DNA of 26,800 bases from Bacteroidales bacterium UBA2764 (GTDB lineage Bacteria; Bacteroidota; Bacteroidia; Bacteroidales; Paludibacteraceae), in NCBI GenBank assembly GCA_002352705.1, contig DEIW01000003.1, forward strand, positions 14,538-41,337. Direction: 5' to 3'. The position numbers were made by a program, and so were the translations under genes. The notes under the pieces were generated by a model, which was not told the DNA's origin, made no database searches, and was given only the letters and a program-made list of their open reading frames with translations. Numbering within the stretch: the first letter of the stretch is position 1; every line of letters begins with the position of its first letter. Shown one piece after another: positions 9,490 to 17,132 of the stretch.

Positions 9490-10026
9490 TTATATAATCT
9501 TTTCTACCTTTGGGTTGTCAAGGTCGATAGATACGACATGGGCAGGAACTGGGTTCAGCGCGTTCACAATCTCTGTCTGGAAATCAGCGTTAGCAATAGC
9601 ATCATCCAGCCATGCATGCCATAACTCGTCATTGTCGAGTTGATCGCGATGACGCGCTTTGAAAGAGACTCGCTCCAACATGACAAACGTCTGATACTTG
9701 TCAATTTCCTCATCAGAGAGAGGAATCCACATTTGGCGTTCATCAGGGAAGTCGGGATGGGTAACATAGGCAGAAAAGAAGAACTGCACTTTGTTCCGCG
9801 GCAACACTTCGCCTTCAATGTATAATACATCTGCATCCTCCTCTTTGTTTGCCCACAGTACTTTGCGTACGTCTTCTTCGGGGATATCGATTACTTCATA
9901 CCCATAATCCGCCTCTTCACCCTCGTGGCAAATAACATCGGGGCGAAGACCCGTAATCCACTCTTTTGAATTTAATTCTGCTTCCACCTCAATTTGGTGG
10001 GTTAATTGATCTACCAGATATTTCAT
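9490..10026 (-). CDS. Acidic hypothetical protein
   Basis: This 178-residue protein is strongly acidic, with stretches such as HEGEEADYGYEVIDIPEEDVRK and LSDEEIDKY. It is predicted cytosolic, since no signal peptide or membrane helix is seen. No catalytic motif is recognised. The start ATG lies 2 bp after the stop of the ATP12-like gene, so the two are almost certainly co-transcribed from the promoter at 10680-10711 and may act together. Highly acidic small proteins near defence genes sometimes mimic DNA, but nothing here beyond composition supports that. Function unknown. Confidence 0.7.
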   Translation of the reverse strand: MKYLVDQLTHQIEVEAELNSKEWITGLRPDVICHEGEEADYGYEVIDIPEEDVRKVLWANKEEDADVLYIEGEVLPRNKVQFFFSAYVTHPDFPDERQMWIPLSDEEIDKYQTFVMLERVSFKARHRDQLDNDELWHAWLDDAIANADFQTEIVNALNPVPAHVVSIDLDNPKVEKII

Positions 10027-10028
10027 AA

Positions 10029-10652
10029 CTATAATGTAAAATATTCTACGAATAGGTCGATTGTTTTGCTGAGTTCATTGAGATGACGTTTATAGAACGC
10101 TTCGTCTGGATTGACATCAAATTCACTGAGTTCGCATTCGATAACATCATTCATGAAGTCTTCTTTCAAATCTGCATAGGCTTCTGTGCCTGCATGCTCC
10201 ACAAGGTCCGCTACCACATAATACGGTAGCGCCCAACTATGTGAGATGGTGTAAAGCGTTAAGACGGCTGTTAACTGATACAAATTCATATCCATGAAGT
10301 ACTCCATCGAGTTGTCATCCAGATATGTTGCGACAGCTTGTTTAACCGGACTTGGTTGACGAAACATTAGGTACGCATCGCCTATCAGATTGTCGTAACA
10401 CATGCAGCCTATGTAATCCGCTATCAGGTCTTCCCGCTTGTAGTCCGCTATTAGGTTACAGTACGTATAGTGGAATGTAAGTAACGAGTCGGGGGCAGTG
10501 AAGTCATTGCTTTTTTCGAATGCCTCAACGAGCTTCTGCGCGAGGGTTTCCGATTCGGCAATGATAGGATTGCCATTCGGGGTGGAAATGGGCTTCTCAT
10601 CCTCATAGAGGCGATAGACTTCGTTTTCTAATTTGTAACTGTATTTTGCCAT
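10029..10652 (-). CDS. ATP12-like chaperone-family protein (divergent)
   Basis: This 207-residue protein has a pattern that matches ATP12, the assembly chaperone of the F1 ATP synthase alpha subunit in mitochondria and alphaproteobacteria. The N-terminus has LYEDEKPISTPNGNPIIAES, like the family's DGRPLKTPA.NPL segment, followed by an ETLAQKLVEAFE helix. The C-terminal half has NLYQLTAVLTLYTISHSWALP, like the family's LaAL...TGSlvLaLA segment, and ends with a DEAFYKRHLNELSKTIDLF helix like the family's D.EA..rr....ldaA..fl ending. ATP12 is not a usual Bacteroidota protein, so the role here is probably not F1 assembly. It heads a two-gene operon with the acidic protein and has its own canonical promoter. 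The assignment is by eye and fold-level only. Confidence 0.6.
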   Translation of the reverse strand: MAKYSYKLENEVYRLYEDEKPISTPNGNPIIAESETLAQKLVEAFEKSNDFTAPDSLLTFHYTYCNLIADYKREDLIADYIGCMCYDNLIGDAYLMFRQPSPVKQAVATYLDDNSMEYFMDMNLYQLTAVLTLYTISHSWALPYYVVADLVEHAGTEAYADLKEDFMNDVIECELSEFDVNPDEAFYKRHLNELSKTIDLFVEYFTL

Positions 10653-10679
10653 GGCTTAATAATTATGCAAATTCGGGCG

Positions 10680-10711
10680 CAAAGATACAAAAAAAATATG
10701 ACATATGCAAA
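10680..10711 (-). promoter_or_regulatory. Canonical Bacteroides-type promoter for the ATP12-like operon
   Basis: On the minus strand TTTG (10711-10708), 20 bp, then TATCTTTG (10687-10680) match the primary-sigma consensus of Bacteroides. Neither special box of the neighbouring promoters is present, so this is probably a housekeeping promoter. Confidence 0.8.
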
Positions 10712-10720
10712 TTTATTTTA

Positions 10721-10758
10721 AATTTGCCCTGAAAAACTCGAGTCTTACAGGGCAAATT
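10721..10758 (-). terminator. Hairpin terminator after the 357-residue protein gene
   Basis: There are perfect 11-bp arms: AATTTGCCCTG at 10721-10731 and CAGGGCAAATT at 10748-10758, with a 16-nt loop. It starts 5 bp after the stop codon at 10764. The following sequence is A/T-rich but lacks a strong T-run. It lies just upstream of the -33 box of the next promoter. Confidence 0.65.
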
Positions 10759-10763
10759 CATAT

Positions 10764-11837
10764 TTATCGGTGGTTCGATAGCTCATAGATACCGTTTTCA
10801 TGGATGAAAGTGAGAAAATCCTCATAGGCTGTCGGACCCGCAAAGCGTTCATGAATGAGGTCGGCCATCTCATCAAAGTTTTTGCCTCCGATAAGTTTCT
10901 GTACGGCAAAGGCATCTATCTCTTTTGAGGAGTCTCCCTCTAAATGATTCATACCGAAATCGCCTTCGGGGAGTGTCTGCCAGTAGATCTCTATCTTGTT
11001 GTGCTCGATATTCATATGCACGTGCTTCATGATGCCATCCACGGTGTCCTCGTATAGTGATCTAGATACGGGGATGTTACCGGCAATCTGCTCGACATCC
11101 GCCATCACTTCTTCCATGATAATCAGGTACGGATTTAATGACTCCAGCATCAGATCACCGTCAGTCGCATTGCAGATTTTCTGCGCAAGCGGTGCGTTAT
11201 AGAGCATCAAACGGTTGAAGCTGAAATGACGGTCAAAAAGTTGCTCGGTCAGCAGATAAAGGTACTCCTCATCCGTCAGCTGGACGCGGTAGTGCGCTTT
11301 GCGGGGATACATTTCATCTTTAGTACGGTTGTATTCCCATGTGCTGAAGTGATAGGCATGCACCGGATGAAGCCAGTCAATCCAACAAGCAACGAAGTCT
11401 TGCTCACGAGCACGATCCCAAACGAGTGCATCCAGCTCGTCGTTAGCACCCTCGAACTCGGTGATAGACAGTTCACTCTGCGGAATGTCCTCAAACGATT
11501 TAGCACGAAGAGAAGGGTCTTCAAAACCTTCGTTCCATAGCTCGAAAAACAGCTCTTTGATGCGACGGATTTCTTCTTCGGTATAGGTTGTAAACTGAAT
11601 ATAGTTCTCGTCAGGATCATTATCCTCAGTGTCGAACATAGTTGGGTAGCCGTGCATGACGTATAAGTCTGTCTTTGGATGCTCGGCAAGATACTGACGT
11701 GCTTGTTCCTCACACTCTTTTTTACGCTTGCGAATGTACTTCGCCGTACCGTATTTATCACCTGTTGACTCGATTTCGGCTACAGCATCGTAACCATTGG
11801 TGTCAACTACCATTCCGTTTCCTAAATCTGTTCTCAT
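10764..11837 (-). CDS. Hypothetical protein with C-terminal module shared with 13271-13633
   Basis: This 357-residue acidic cytosolic-type protein has no signal peptide or membrane helix. Aromatic-rich segments (ACWIDWLHPVHAYHFSTWEY near 151-170) occupy the centre. The last 90 residues contain DAFAVQKLIGGKNFDEMADLIHERF and TAYEDFLTFIHENGIYE. They align without gaps to the C-terminus of the 120-residue protein at 13271-13633 (AEAVRKLFGAQNYLEMIECIKERF, TAYEDFQNYLHENKII), so the two share a domain. It is transcribed from a class 2 promoter whose upstream box overlaps the end of the HD gene, and it is followed by an 11-bp hairpin. No enzymatic motif is recognised. Function unknown, but its promoter links it to the sigma-ClpP-ClpX unit. 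Confidence 0.8.
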   Translation of the reverse strand: MRTDLGNGMVVDTNGYDAVAEIESTGDKYGTAKYIRKRKKECEEQARQYLAEHPKTDLYVMHGYPTMFDTEDNDPDENYIQFTTYTEEEIRRIKELFFELWNEGFEDPSLRAKSFEDIPQSELSITEFEGANDELDALVWDRAREQDFVACWIDWLHPVHAYHFSTWEYNRTKDEMYPRKAHYRVQLTDEEYLYLLTEQLFDRHFSFNRLMLYNAPLAQKICNATDGDLMLESLNPYLIIMEEVMADVEQIAGNIPVSRSLYEDTVDGIMKHVHMNIEHNKIEIYWQTLPEGDFGMNHLEGDSSKEIDAFAVQKLIGGKNFDEMADLIHERFAGPTAYEDFLTFIHENGIYELSNHR

Positions 11838-11884
11838 CTTCGTTTATTTTAAATGGTTTAACAATAAGTTTTTCAAATCTGATG

Positions 11885-11937
11885 CAAAAGTACTGCTTTT
11901 TCGTCAGATACCGAAATTAATGGATTTTTGTGGATTT
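11885..11937 (-). promoter_or_regulatory. Class 2 promoter: 17-mer box, 28 bp, -7 box (357-residue protein gene)
   Basis: On the minus strand AAATCCACAAAAATCCA (11937-11921) is followed by exactly 28 bp and TACTTTTG (11892-11885). The -33 position is degenerate (TTTC). The box holds two AAATCCA half-sites 10 bp apart and lies within the last codons of the HD gene. The start codon is 48 bp from the -7 box. Confidence 0.75.
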
Positions 11938-12386
11938 CGGGCAGCATCGACATGATCTGCGCGATGCAAAGCCGCCCAAAGAGGATTATAACGCGGGTTG
12001 GAATGATGCATATGGTTACGAATCGCATCATATACATCGTCATGCAGATGAACATGGAAATAGTCACCCAGGATCTTTACCGAACGTCGGCCGTGACCAT
12101 GAATACATTGCCATGGTCCAAACCACGCTTTGTATAGGTCATGGAACATGCCGGCAAAGATCAGGTTATCACGACCATATCGCTGTTCCAAATCGTTATT
12201 CGAGAGCAGCTCTCGTGTGACTCCGAGCGCATGGTCTGCCAACCCACCACGATAACGATGGTGGGAGTGGCAGCGAGCGGTGAAAAACGTACTCTGCGGA
12301 AGCACTGCAGCAATCTGCATAAGTTTCTGATTTCCTGATGTTTGAAGGATATTCAGAATAATCTGTTGTGTATTCTCTGTAATCAT
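11904..12386 (-). CDS. HD-domain metal-dependent phosphohydrolase-like protein (YhaM-style HD)
   Basis: This 160-residue protein is essentially one HD domain. Visible ligands are HHRYRGGLADH (42-52, His52), the HD pair His82-Asp83 in GMFHDLYKA, histidines around 96-98, His126 in IRNHMH, and Asp144 in HRADHVDA. The HHxYxGGLxxH segment resembles the HD of YhaM-type exoribonucleases. HD enzymes hydrolyse phosphoester or nucleotide substrates; the substrate here is unknown. It is transcribed from a class 1 promoter with a leader of about 20 nt. Residues 34-60 also align with the HD-like protein at 18510-19601, so the two are related. Its 3' end carries the class 2 box of the next gene. Confidence 0.85.
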   Translation of the reverse strand: MITENTQQIILNILQTSGNQKLMQIAAVLPQSTFFTARCHSHHRYRGGLADHALGVTRELLSNNDLEQRYGRDNLIFAGMFHDLYKAWFGPWQCIHGHGRRSVKILGDYFHVHLHDDVYDAIRNHMHHSNPRYNPLWAALHRADHVDAARNPQKSINFGI

Positions 12387-12408
12387 TGTATTTAACTTGT
12401 TTCTGAGG

Positions 12409-12450
12409 CAAAAGTACTACATTTTTTTCGCTTATACAAATTTTGGGGAA
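12409..12450 (-). promoter_or_regulatory. Class 1 promoter for HD gene
   Basis: On the minus strand TTCCCCAAAA (12450-12441) directly abuts the -33 TTTG (12440-12437), followed by 20 bp and the -7 box TACTTTTG (12416-12409). This is the only one of the six full class 1 sites with a perfect TTTG. Confidence 0.8.
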
Positions 12451-12681
12451 GAAAAAATGCCTTTGTCATCTGTTTATACCGAAAAATAATGGGAATTAGA
12501 TAGTTAACTCCGATATAATTCCCTTTGCTAAAGCTTATATGTCAGTTTACTACTGTTGCGTTAACTTTTGTCAAAAACTCAATAAGTTACATATATTCAG
12601 TTCCTTATGAACATTTTTCTAGTTTTCAATTTGAAATCATTTTCAGTTTTTTTGGTTATAATTATCGCATCAGTACTAATG
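12451..12681. other. AT-rich intergenic stretch with an inverted repeat
   Basis: There is no gene here. The perfect 8-bp arms GGGAATTA (12491-12498) and TAATTCCC (12516-12523) could form a hairpin 160 bp after the minus-strand gene ending at 12682, and may terminate it. The rest is AT-rich sequence with several GTTAAC sites and no clear promoter. Confidence 0.45.
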
Positions 12682-12909
12682 TTAGTTAACTTTTATTCCA
12701 GACAGGTGTTGTACTTTACACTTTTCTCCATCGTAATATTTTACATCATTATATAGATACCCTAAAATATAAGGGTGTTTTTTTACTTCGTCAATCCTAT
12801 GTTTTAACATATGTGCCACACAAAAACTCATATTTATATGGCATTCACAATCATATCCAATCCATGTCATCCCAGTTGCAACGTCTATTGCAAAATTATA
12901 CACCTTCAT
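12682..12909 (-). CDS. Small hypothetical protein
   Basis: This 75-residue frame starts at ATG 12909, or TTG at 12912 for one more residue, inside the 3' end of the preceding gene. The overlap of about 14 bp suggests translational coupling. It contains several Cys and His residues (YDCECHINMSFCVAHMLKH), which could bind metal, but no family is recognised. Its AT-rich base use is like that of the upstream gene and unlike the flanking genes. The upstream partner has a signal peptide, whereas this protein has no clear export signal. It may be an immunity-like or accessory partner, but that is speculative. Function unknown. Confidence 0.5.
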   Translation of the reverse strand: MKVYNFAIDVATGMTWIGYDCECHINMSFCVAHMLKHRIDEVKKHPYILGYLYNDVKYYDGEKCKVQHLSGIKVN

Positions 12910-13243
12910 CAAATGTATATGTATGAGTAGGAAAGTTTATTTCCATGTATTCTTTATTTTGATTGTATAATTCTAAAACTAAATCTCGATATTTGAGTTT
13001 TAGTTCTTTTATCATTTCTTCTTTGTTGTAGTTCGGATTGTTTGATTCCACAAAACAAGAGAAACCTTGTGCACCAATAAATTTAATTTCATCCATAGTT
13101 TCTGGCTTCTCTCCTTTTGGATAATAAGCCTTTGATATTCGATAAAAGAAACTACGACCACTCTCATCTACATACTCATAAATAGTCGAATAAACCATTG
13201 ATGAACACAAAATGCATAAAATAATTGCGAAAAACTTTTTCAT
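12896..13243 (-). CDS. Small exported hypothetical protein
   Basis: This 115-residue protein begins with a typical signal peptide: MKKFF, then a hydrophobic core (AIILCILCSSMVYS). Cleavage is likely around residue 19. The mature part (YEYVDESGRSFFYRI, then a Lys/Glu-rich helix near 72-90) resembles small periplasmic proteins but no family is recognised. It lies 27 bp after the 120-residue protein gene and overlaps the 75-residue gene, so the three form one unit driven from the class 1 promoter at 13685-13726. The local base composition is clearly more AT-rich than its neighbours, which suggests separate acquisition. Confidence 0.65.
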   Translation of the reverse strand: MKKFFAIILCILCSSMVYSTIYEYVDESGRSFFYRISKAYYPKGEKPETMDEIKFIGAQGFSCFVESNNPNYNKEEMIKELKLKYRDLVLELYNQNKEYMEINFPTHTYTFDEGV

Positions 13244-13270
13244 CGGTCGATTATAATTTTAGGTTATACA

Positions 13271-13633
13271 TTAAATAATCTTATTCTCGTGGAGATAGTT
13301 CTGGAAATCTTCATAGGCTGTCTCTTCATGGAAGCGCTCCTTGATGCACTCAATCATTTCCAGATAGTTTTGAGCGCCGAATAGTTTGCGCACCGCTTCG
13401 GCGTTGATGAATGAGGTCTTGGAGTGCAGGGTGTACCGTGGAGCTTGCCCATAGTCCACGTCTACTCGTCCTATTTCTTCTGTAGAATCAAGTTCCATTC
13501 CATAGATATTGAGGGATATACGAATGCACTCATGCGCATGTTGGTCTCTTTGCTCAAATAGCTTTCCAGAAGGAGCCATTTCATCGTTAAAATACTCATT
13601 CAATAAACGTTTGTTAATCAATCTCTTTGCCAT
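13271..13633 (-). CDS. 120-residue protein sharing the C-terminal module of 10764-11837
   Basis: This small cytosolic-type protein carries a C-terminal half (INAEAVRKLFGAQNYLEMIE, then CIKERFHEETAYEDFQNYLHENKII) that aligns to residues of about 305-352 of the 357-residue protein. The middle (ECIRISLNIYGMEL) also resembles HVHMNIEHNKIEIYW in that protein, so this may be a stand-alone copy of its last third. It starts 52 bp downstream of a class 1 -7 box and leads an operon with two small AT-rich genes. No catalytic residues are recognised. The module may mediate protein binding within the co-regulated set; this is inferred only from sharing of promoter type and domain. Confidence 0.75.
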   Translation of the reverse strand: MAKRLINKRLLNEYFNDEMAPSGKLFEQRDQHAHECIRISLNIYGMELDSTEEIGRVDVDYGQAPRYTLHSKTSFINAEAVRKLFGAQNYLEMIECIKERFHEETAYEDFQNYLHENKII

Positions 13634-13684
13634 GTGTAAATGAAATTTTAAGAATTAAACAATAATCATTTCAGAAATTCGAAG

Positions 13685-13726
13685 CAAAAGTACTACATCT
13701 TTTTCACATATAAAAATTTTGGGGAA
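13685..13726 (-). promoter_or_regulatory. Class 1 promoter for the 120-residue protein gene
   Basis: On the minus strand TTCCCCAAAA (13726-13717) abuts TTTT at -33 (13716-13713), followed by 20 bp and TACTTTTG (13692-13685). The -33 box is degenerate, so the upstream box may substitute for it. Confidence 0.8.
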
Positions 13727-13748
13727 GAAAAAAATGCAATACGATGTA

Positions 13749-14819
13749 TTACCATCTCAACCCGCCCTTGGGGAATTTCTTGTTGATACGGCAGAAGTTA
13801 TTCGGGGAGAAAGGATTGTTGCCCAAATGGTTCTCGCCGAGGTCGGCAAGGAAGACGGAGGCTTTCACATGGAGATCGATAGCCGAGAGTGCATCGGTGT
13901 ACTCGGAACGGATGGTGATGATCGGTGTCTCGTTGGGCAGGACCTGCCAATCGCCCTTCGGTGCGGTCTTGCGGATATTGCTCGCAATCTTTTCTTCCTC
14001 GGGCGTAACCAGCAGAAGGATCGCCGTGTCGCTTTCGGGAAGGGTATGTTTCTTGGTATCATGCCTTGTATGATTGCTGGCAAAGATAAACCGTCCGTGG
14101 CAGAAATTGCGGTAGTCGGTCACTTGTGCGGAGATCATCCCGCTTTCTGCGAGCACAGACTCGATATAATGTGCAGCAGGGGCTCCCTTCCAGCCATGCA
14201 AGACCAAGATATGTTGGATCTTGGACAAGGGCGTCAATGGTGCGTCGGAATGGTTGAGCTCATAGGAATAACAATGCATCGGGTCGAGATCCGCCGTCAT
14301 TTGTTCGGCTGCCGATTTGCCGGTGAAGGCTTTGTAGAAGAGCGCATCGCGGAAGAACTGTTTGCCCACGGAGATGAATCCTTCCCGGAATCCTTCGTTA
14401 TCCGGACGGCGGAAGAGAAAGATATTCTCCGGTTTGAGTTTTTTGATGAGGATATTCTCGGGACTATCGACGCTGGTAAAACCGCCGGTATTGTCCGGAT
14501 TCACTTTCGCCATCCGCTTGGTGGCATCTGTGATATCGATATTATGTCCGCCGTCAGACATAAGAAGGCATCGGCACGAACGGAGTGCTTCGTCGGAGAT
14601 GGAACGCAGCAGGTAGGGCGTGAGGGGCCGTGCTATACCAGCATTCTCTTCATATAGCATTGCTGCGAAATGCCCCTGCATACCGCCGTTACCGACAAAG
14701 AGCATCGGTTTGTTTGGTTCTGCGAGCAAGAACTCGCGCAACTTGGTTACATCGCAGCTGTCTGCCAGACTCAGTGCAGTTTGCGTTCCTTTCAGGACTT
14801 CAGACATTAATGGTTTCAT
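13749..14819 (-). CDS. Tandem SIS-domain protein (sugar isomerase/GFAT-like fold)
   Basis: This 356-residue protein starts at ATG 14819, 28 bp from its class 1 -7 box; the upstream open frame to 15140 overlaps the lipoprotein gene in another frame and is not coding. The first SIS-like half has GNGG (43-46), a SDGGHNIDIT loop (88-97) in place of the usual S.TG.T phosphate loop, and a REGFISVG segment (145-152). The second half has HGWKG (208-212) and DYRNFCHGR (235-243), like the second SIS half of glucosamine-6-phosphate synthases. SIS domains bind phosphosugars, and some act as regulators. The atypical first loop makes a classical isomerase doubtful. The protein is cytosolic, and its ligand is unknown. 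Confidence 0.65.
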   Translation of the reverse strand: MKPLMSEVLKGTQTALSLADSCDVTKLREFLLAEPNKPMLFVGNGGMQGHFAAMLYEENAGIARPLTPYLLRSISDEALRSCRCLLMSDGGHNIDITDATKRMAKVNPDNTGGFTSVDSPENILIKKLKPENIFLFRRPDNEGFREGFISVGKQFFRDALFYKAFTGKSAAEQMTADLDPMHCYSYELNHSDAPLTPLSKIQHILVLHGWKGAPAAHYIESVLAESGMISAQVTDYRNFCHGRFIFASNHTRHDTKKHTLPESDTAILLLVTPEEEKIASNIRKTAPKGDWQVLPNETPIITIRSEYTDALSAIDLHVKASVFLADLGENHLGNNPFSPNNFCRINKKFPKGGLRW

Positions 14820-14846
14820 TGTATTCAAGCTTTTATATTTGTGCTG

Positions 14847-14888
14847 CAAAGATACTATATTGATTTGGAATATAAAAATTTTGGGGAA
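14847..14888 (-). promoter_or_regulatory. Class 1 promoter for the tandem-SIS gene
   Basis: On the minus strand TTCCCCAAAA (14888-14879) abuts TTTT (14878-14875), followed by 20 bp and TATCTTTG (14854-14847). It lies within 11 bp of the stop of the lipoprotein gene, so the operon boundary is very compact. Confidence 0.8.
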
Positions 14889-14898
14889 GAAATGTAAA

Positions 14899-15387
14899 TC
14901 AGCGGAGTTCAAAGCATTTAGTGATTTCCTGCGGCATGATCTCTTCATAGCAATCCACATCCAAGCGCATATAATACGGCTGAGAGACCATACGCACAAA
15001 CAGGGTATCCAAGGCTGCTTCCGTACGATTGAGTTGGTCGATGAACTCGGGCGAAGCCCCGATGCGGAGCGGCAGCGTCTTCTGATGCAGATAAGTCTTG
15101 GCATTCTGCGTGAGATGCCAGTACATAGGGATGAGTTCAAACGGGAACTCTGGATCGAAGATCTTCTCCATTCCCTCCGGCCAATCGCAATTATACGGGC
15201 GGTAGTAAAGCGAGTCTATAAGACACCAATCGACCGTGGAGTAGTTATAGAACCGCGCTAACTCATCATGCGCTACAGAGATGCTATCCTGCCTGGAGCA
15301 GCCTGTTGAAAAGACTGCTACCCAAGCAAAAACAATCATCAGAATTGTACTTTTTGTACGAGAATCCATACTTGTGATAGTGCTCAT
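14899..15387 (-). CDS. Lipoprotein of unknown function
   Basis: This is a 162-residue protein if started at ATG 15387, or 156 if started at the next ATG (15369), which gives a neater signal peptide. The N-terminus has a basic region (DSRTK), a hydrophobic core (STILMIVFAWVAVF) and a lipobox STGC with Cys30, so it is probably a lipoprotein at the inner or outer membrane. The mature part is aromatic-rich with no recognised family. It begins 12 bp after the AAA ATPase stop and is the last gene of the DUF2130-AAA-lipoprotein operon. A membrane-attached partner for a cytosolic AAA protein is unusual; the link may be only transcriptional. Confidence 0.75.
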   Translation of the reverse strand: MSTITSMDSRTKSTILMIVFAWVAVFSTGCSRQDSISVAHDELARFYNYSTVDWCLIDSLYYRPYNCDWPEGMEKIFDPEFPFELIPMYWHLTQNAKTYLHQKTLPLRIGASPEFIDQLNRTEAALDTLFVRMVSQPYYMRLDVDCYEEIMPQEITKCFELR

Positions 15388-15398
15388 AGTGCTACAGG

Positions 15399-17132
15399 TT
15401 AATTGAATCCTATCTGTTTGCCGTTGGAGCGGTCCATACTCTCGGCGGAACAATCCGCCAGGATGCGGTCGAAATCCATCTCGTCGGAACCCGTGAAGAT
15501 CGAGTTGATGATCTGCTTGCGGGTAACGTTCTGAATCTGTCCGCCCGAGAAATCAAAGCGGTTCGCCAGCGCTGCAGCTTGCTCATCGCTGAGTTTGGGT
15601 AACATCGTCGCCCATATCTGCTTGCGCGCTTCGTTGGTAGGTTTGGGCAACTGCAGTTTAATCAGGAAACGCCGCTCGAACGCCTTATCGAGTGTGGAGG
15701 TGAGGTTGGTGGTACAGATCATGATACCATGCAGTTTCTCCATCTGCTCCAGGAGGATGTTCTGGAGAGCATTCTCCATCTTGTCCACGGAGCCCGAAGT
15801 GCGCTCCAGCCGTGCGCCGAAGATAGCGTCACACTCGTTGCAGAAGAGGATAGGCGTCTTCTTCATACGCGTCACGTAGGAGCGATAAGTATTGAAGATA
15901 CGCGCGAGGTTCTGTTCCGATTCGCCGACGAACTTATCACGAATCTGGGCCATATCGACGACATACAGATCCCTTCCTGTCTCCCGCGCCAGCTGCTGTA
16001 CCAACTCCGTCTTACCTGTACCAGGCGTACCGTAGAGAAGGATATTCAGACCCGTAGGCATGTTCTTCTCCTTGAGACGAGATACAACCTGTTGGTATTG
16101 GTCGTCGTGCAGAAGCTGACGCAGGCGGTTGACTTCTTCCTGAGTTTTGCCAGAGAAAAAGAGCTTGCGTTCGGGAATCTGCGCACACGGCGTGAGATTG
16201 CGTCCCCACTCTTCCCGGTCGGACAGGATGGTATTCACTTCCTCTATGTTCTGCGAGAGGAGTTCCATCCACCCGTCCTTGGTGATGACCCATTGGTCGG
16301 CATCCGCGAGACCTCCGTCGCTACAAAGCGGTTCGAATATCTTCTGCGTAACCAATGGATAGGTGCCTTTCTGCATGGCACGAATGACTTTGCGCACGTC
16401 GTTGGGACTCATCACCATACTGAAGTCTCCTCCGTCAAAGCTAAGCATGCCTTCTGCGCTCTGCAGCGCCGCAGCGACCACCAGCGGCTTGAACAACAGG
16501 TCATCGTTCCCTGCTATACGCTTGATATTGAGGACGATAGGCAGATGTTGGTTGAGATTAAAGAGCCAGTTTATCTCTTTCTCAATCTCGCCGTCGTTAT
16601 CATTTCGTTTGCCGTCACGAATAGCTTCCGCGCAGGCGGTCAGGAACGAAGCGGAATCGGCAGAACGCAGCGATGTGATATCGAAGGGTTTGTTATCGCT
16701 AAGGGCCATAAGCGCCTGCTCTCGAACAGCCCATTGCTCTGCGCCAAAATGGTTCTCGCAAGGCTCCAGATAGCCCAAGTTCACGAGCGTTTTCAATTCC
16801 TCCTTTCTCGAGAATAGCGCCAACGGATGGCAGCCCATATAACCCGTGATATCGTCGGTATCGCAGGCATGTCCGGTAGCCTGGTTATGGAAAAGCGCGC
16901 AAGCGAGGATATGTACTTGAATGGCCGTCAAGTTCAGCCGACGCATGAGATAATGCAAGGCTTCGTTATCTGAGGTGTCAAGCGTCATTTCACGATGTGG
17001 ACGCAGGCTCCCTTTGGATTCGGTATCGCGCGTCAGATAGACGAAGGCATCAATGATGGTTGATTGCTCGGTCTCATGCCATTCTTCCAATGCTGCAGGC
17101 AGAGATAATTCGTTTGGCTGTTTCTTTTTCAT
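15399..17132 (-). CDS. AAA+ ATPase with atypical Walker B
   Basis: This 577-residue protein has a helical N-terminal half (about 50-310) without a recognised family, followed by one classical AAA+ module. Walker A is GTPGTGKT (368-375), the pore-loop-like segment is FVGESE (401-406), Walker B is ILFCNECD (428-435), sensor 1 is TTN (474-476) and the arginine finger is FERRF (485-489). The Walker B aspartate is replaced by Asn432, while Glu433 is kept; the codon is AAC. This could weaken magnesium binding and slow hydrolysis. The protein probably remodels a partner protein or complex. It starts within the DUF2130 stop (ATGA overlap), so the two proteins are likely made together. Driven by both promoter classes upstream of DUF2130. 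Confidence 0.85.
   Translation of the reverse strand: MKKKQPNELSLPAALEEWHETEQSTIIDAFVYLTRDTESKGSLRPHREMTLDTSDNEALHYLMRRLNLTAIQVHILACALFHNQATGHACDTDDITGYMGCHPLALFSRKEELKTLVNLGYLEPCENHFGAEQWAVREQALMALSDNKPFDITSLRSADSASFLTACAEAIRDGKRNDNDGEIEKEINWLFNLNQHLPIVLNIKRIAGNDDLLFKPLVVAAALQSAEGMLSFDGGDFSMVMSPNDVRKVIRAMQKGTYPLVTQKIFEPLCSDGGLADADQWVITKDGWMELLSQNIEEVNTILSDREEWGRNLTPCAQIPERKLFFSGKTQEEVNRLRQLLHDDQYQQVVSRLKEKNMPTGLNILLYGTPGTGKTELVQQLARETGRDLYVVDMAQIRDKFVGESEQNLARIFNTYRSYVTRMKKTPILFCNECDAIFGARLERTSGSVDKMENALQNILLEQMEKLHGIMICTTNLTSTLDKAFERRFLIKLQLPKPTNEARKQIWATMLPKLSDEQAAALANRFDFSGGQIQNVTRKQIINSIFTGSDEMDFDRILADCSAESMDRSNGKQIGFN

Noticed and set aside
13719..14657. 312-codon plus-strand open frame
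   Set aside because: It lies antisense to the tandem-SIS gene, which has recognisable motifs and a matching promoter; the plus frame reads as a shadow.
14820..15140. N-terminal extension of the tandem-SIS frame to 15140
   Set aside because: The extension is Arg-rich shadow sequence overlapping the lipoprotein gene, and the class 1 promoter lies downstream of it, next to the ATG at 14819.
15729..16817. 362-codon plus-strand open frame
   Set aside because: It is antisense to the AAA+ ATPase gene, whose Walker, sensor and arginine-finger motifs are clear. The plus frame has no family signal.
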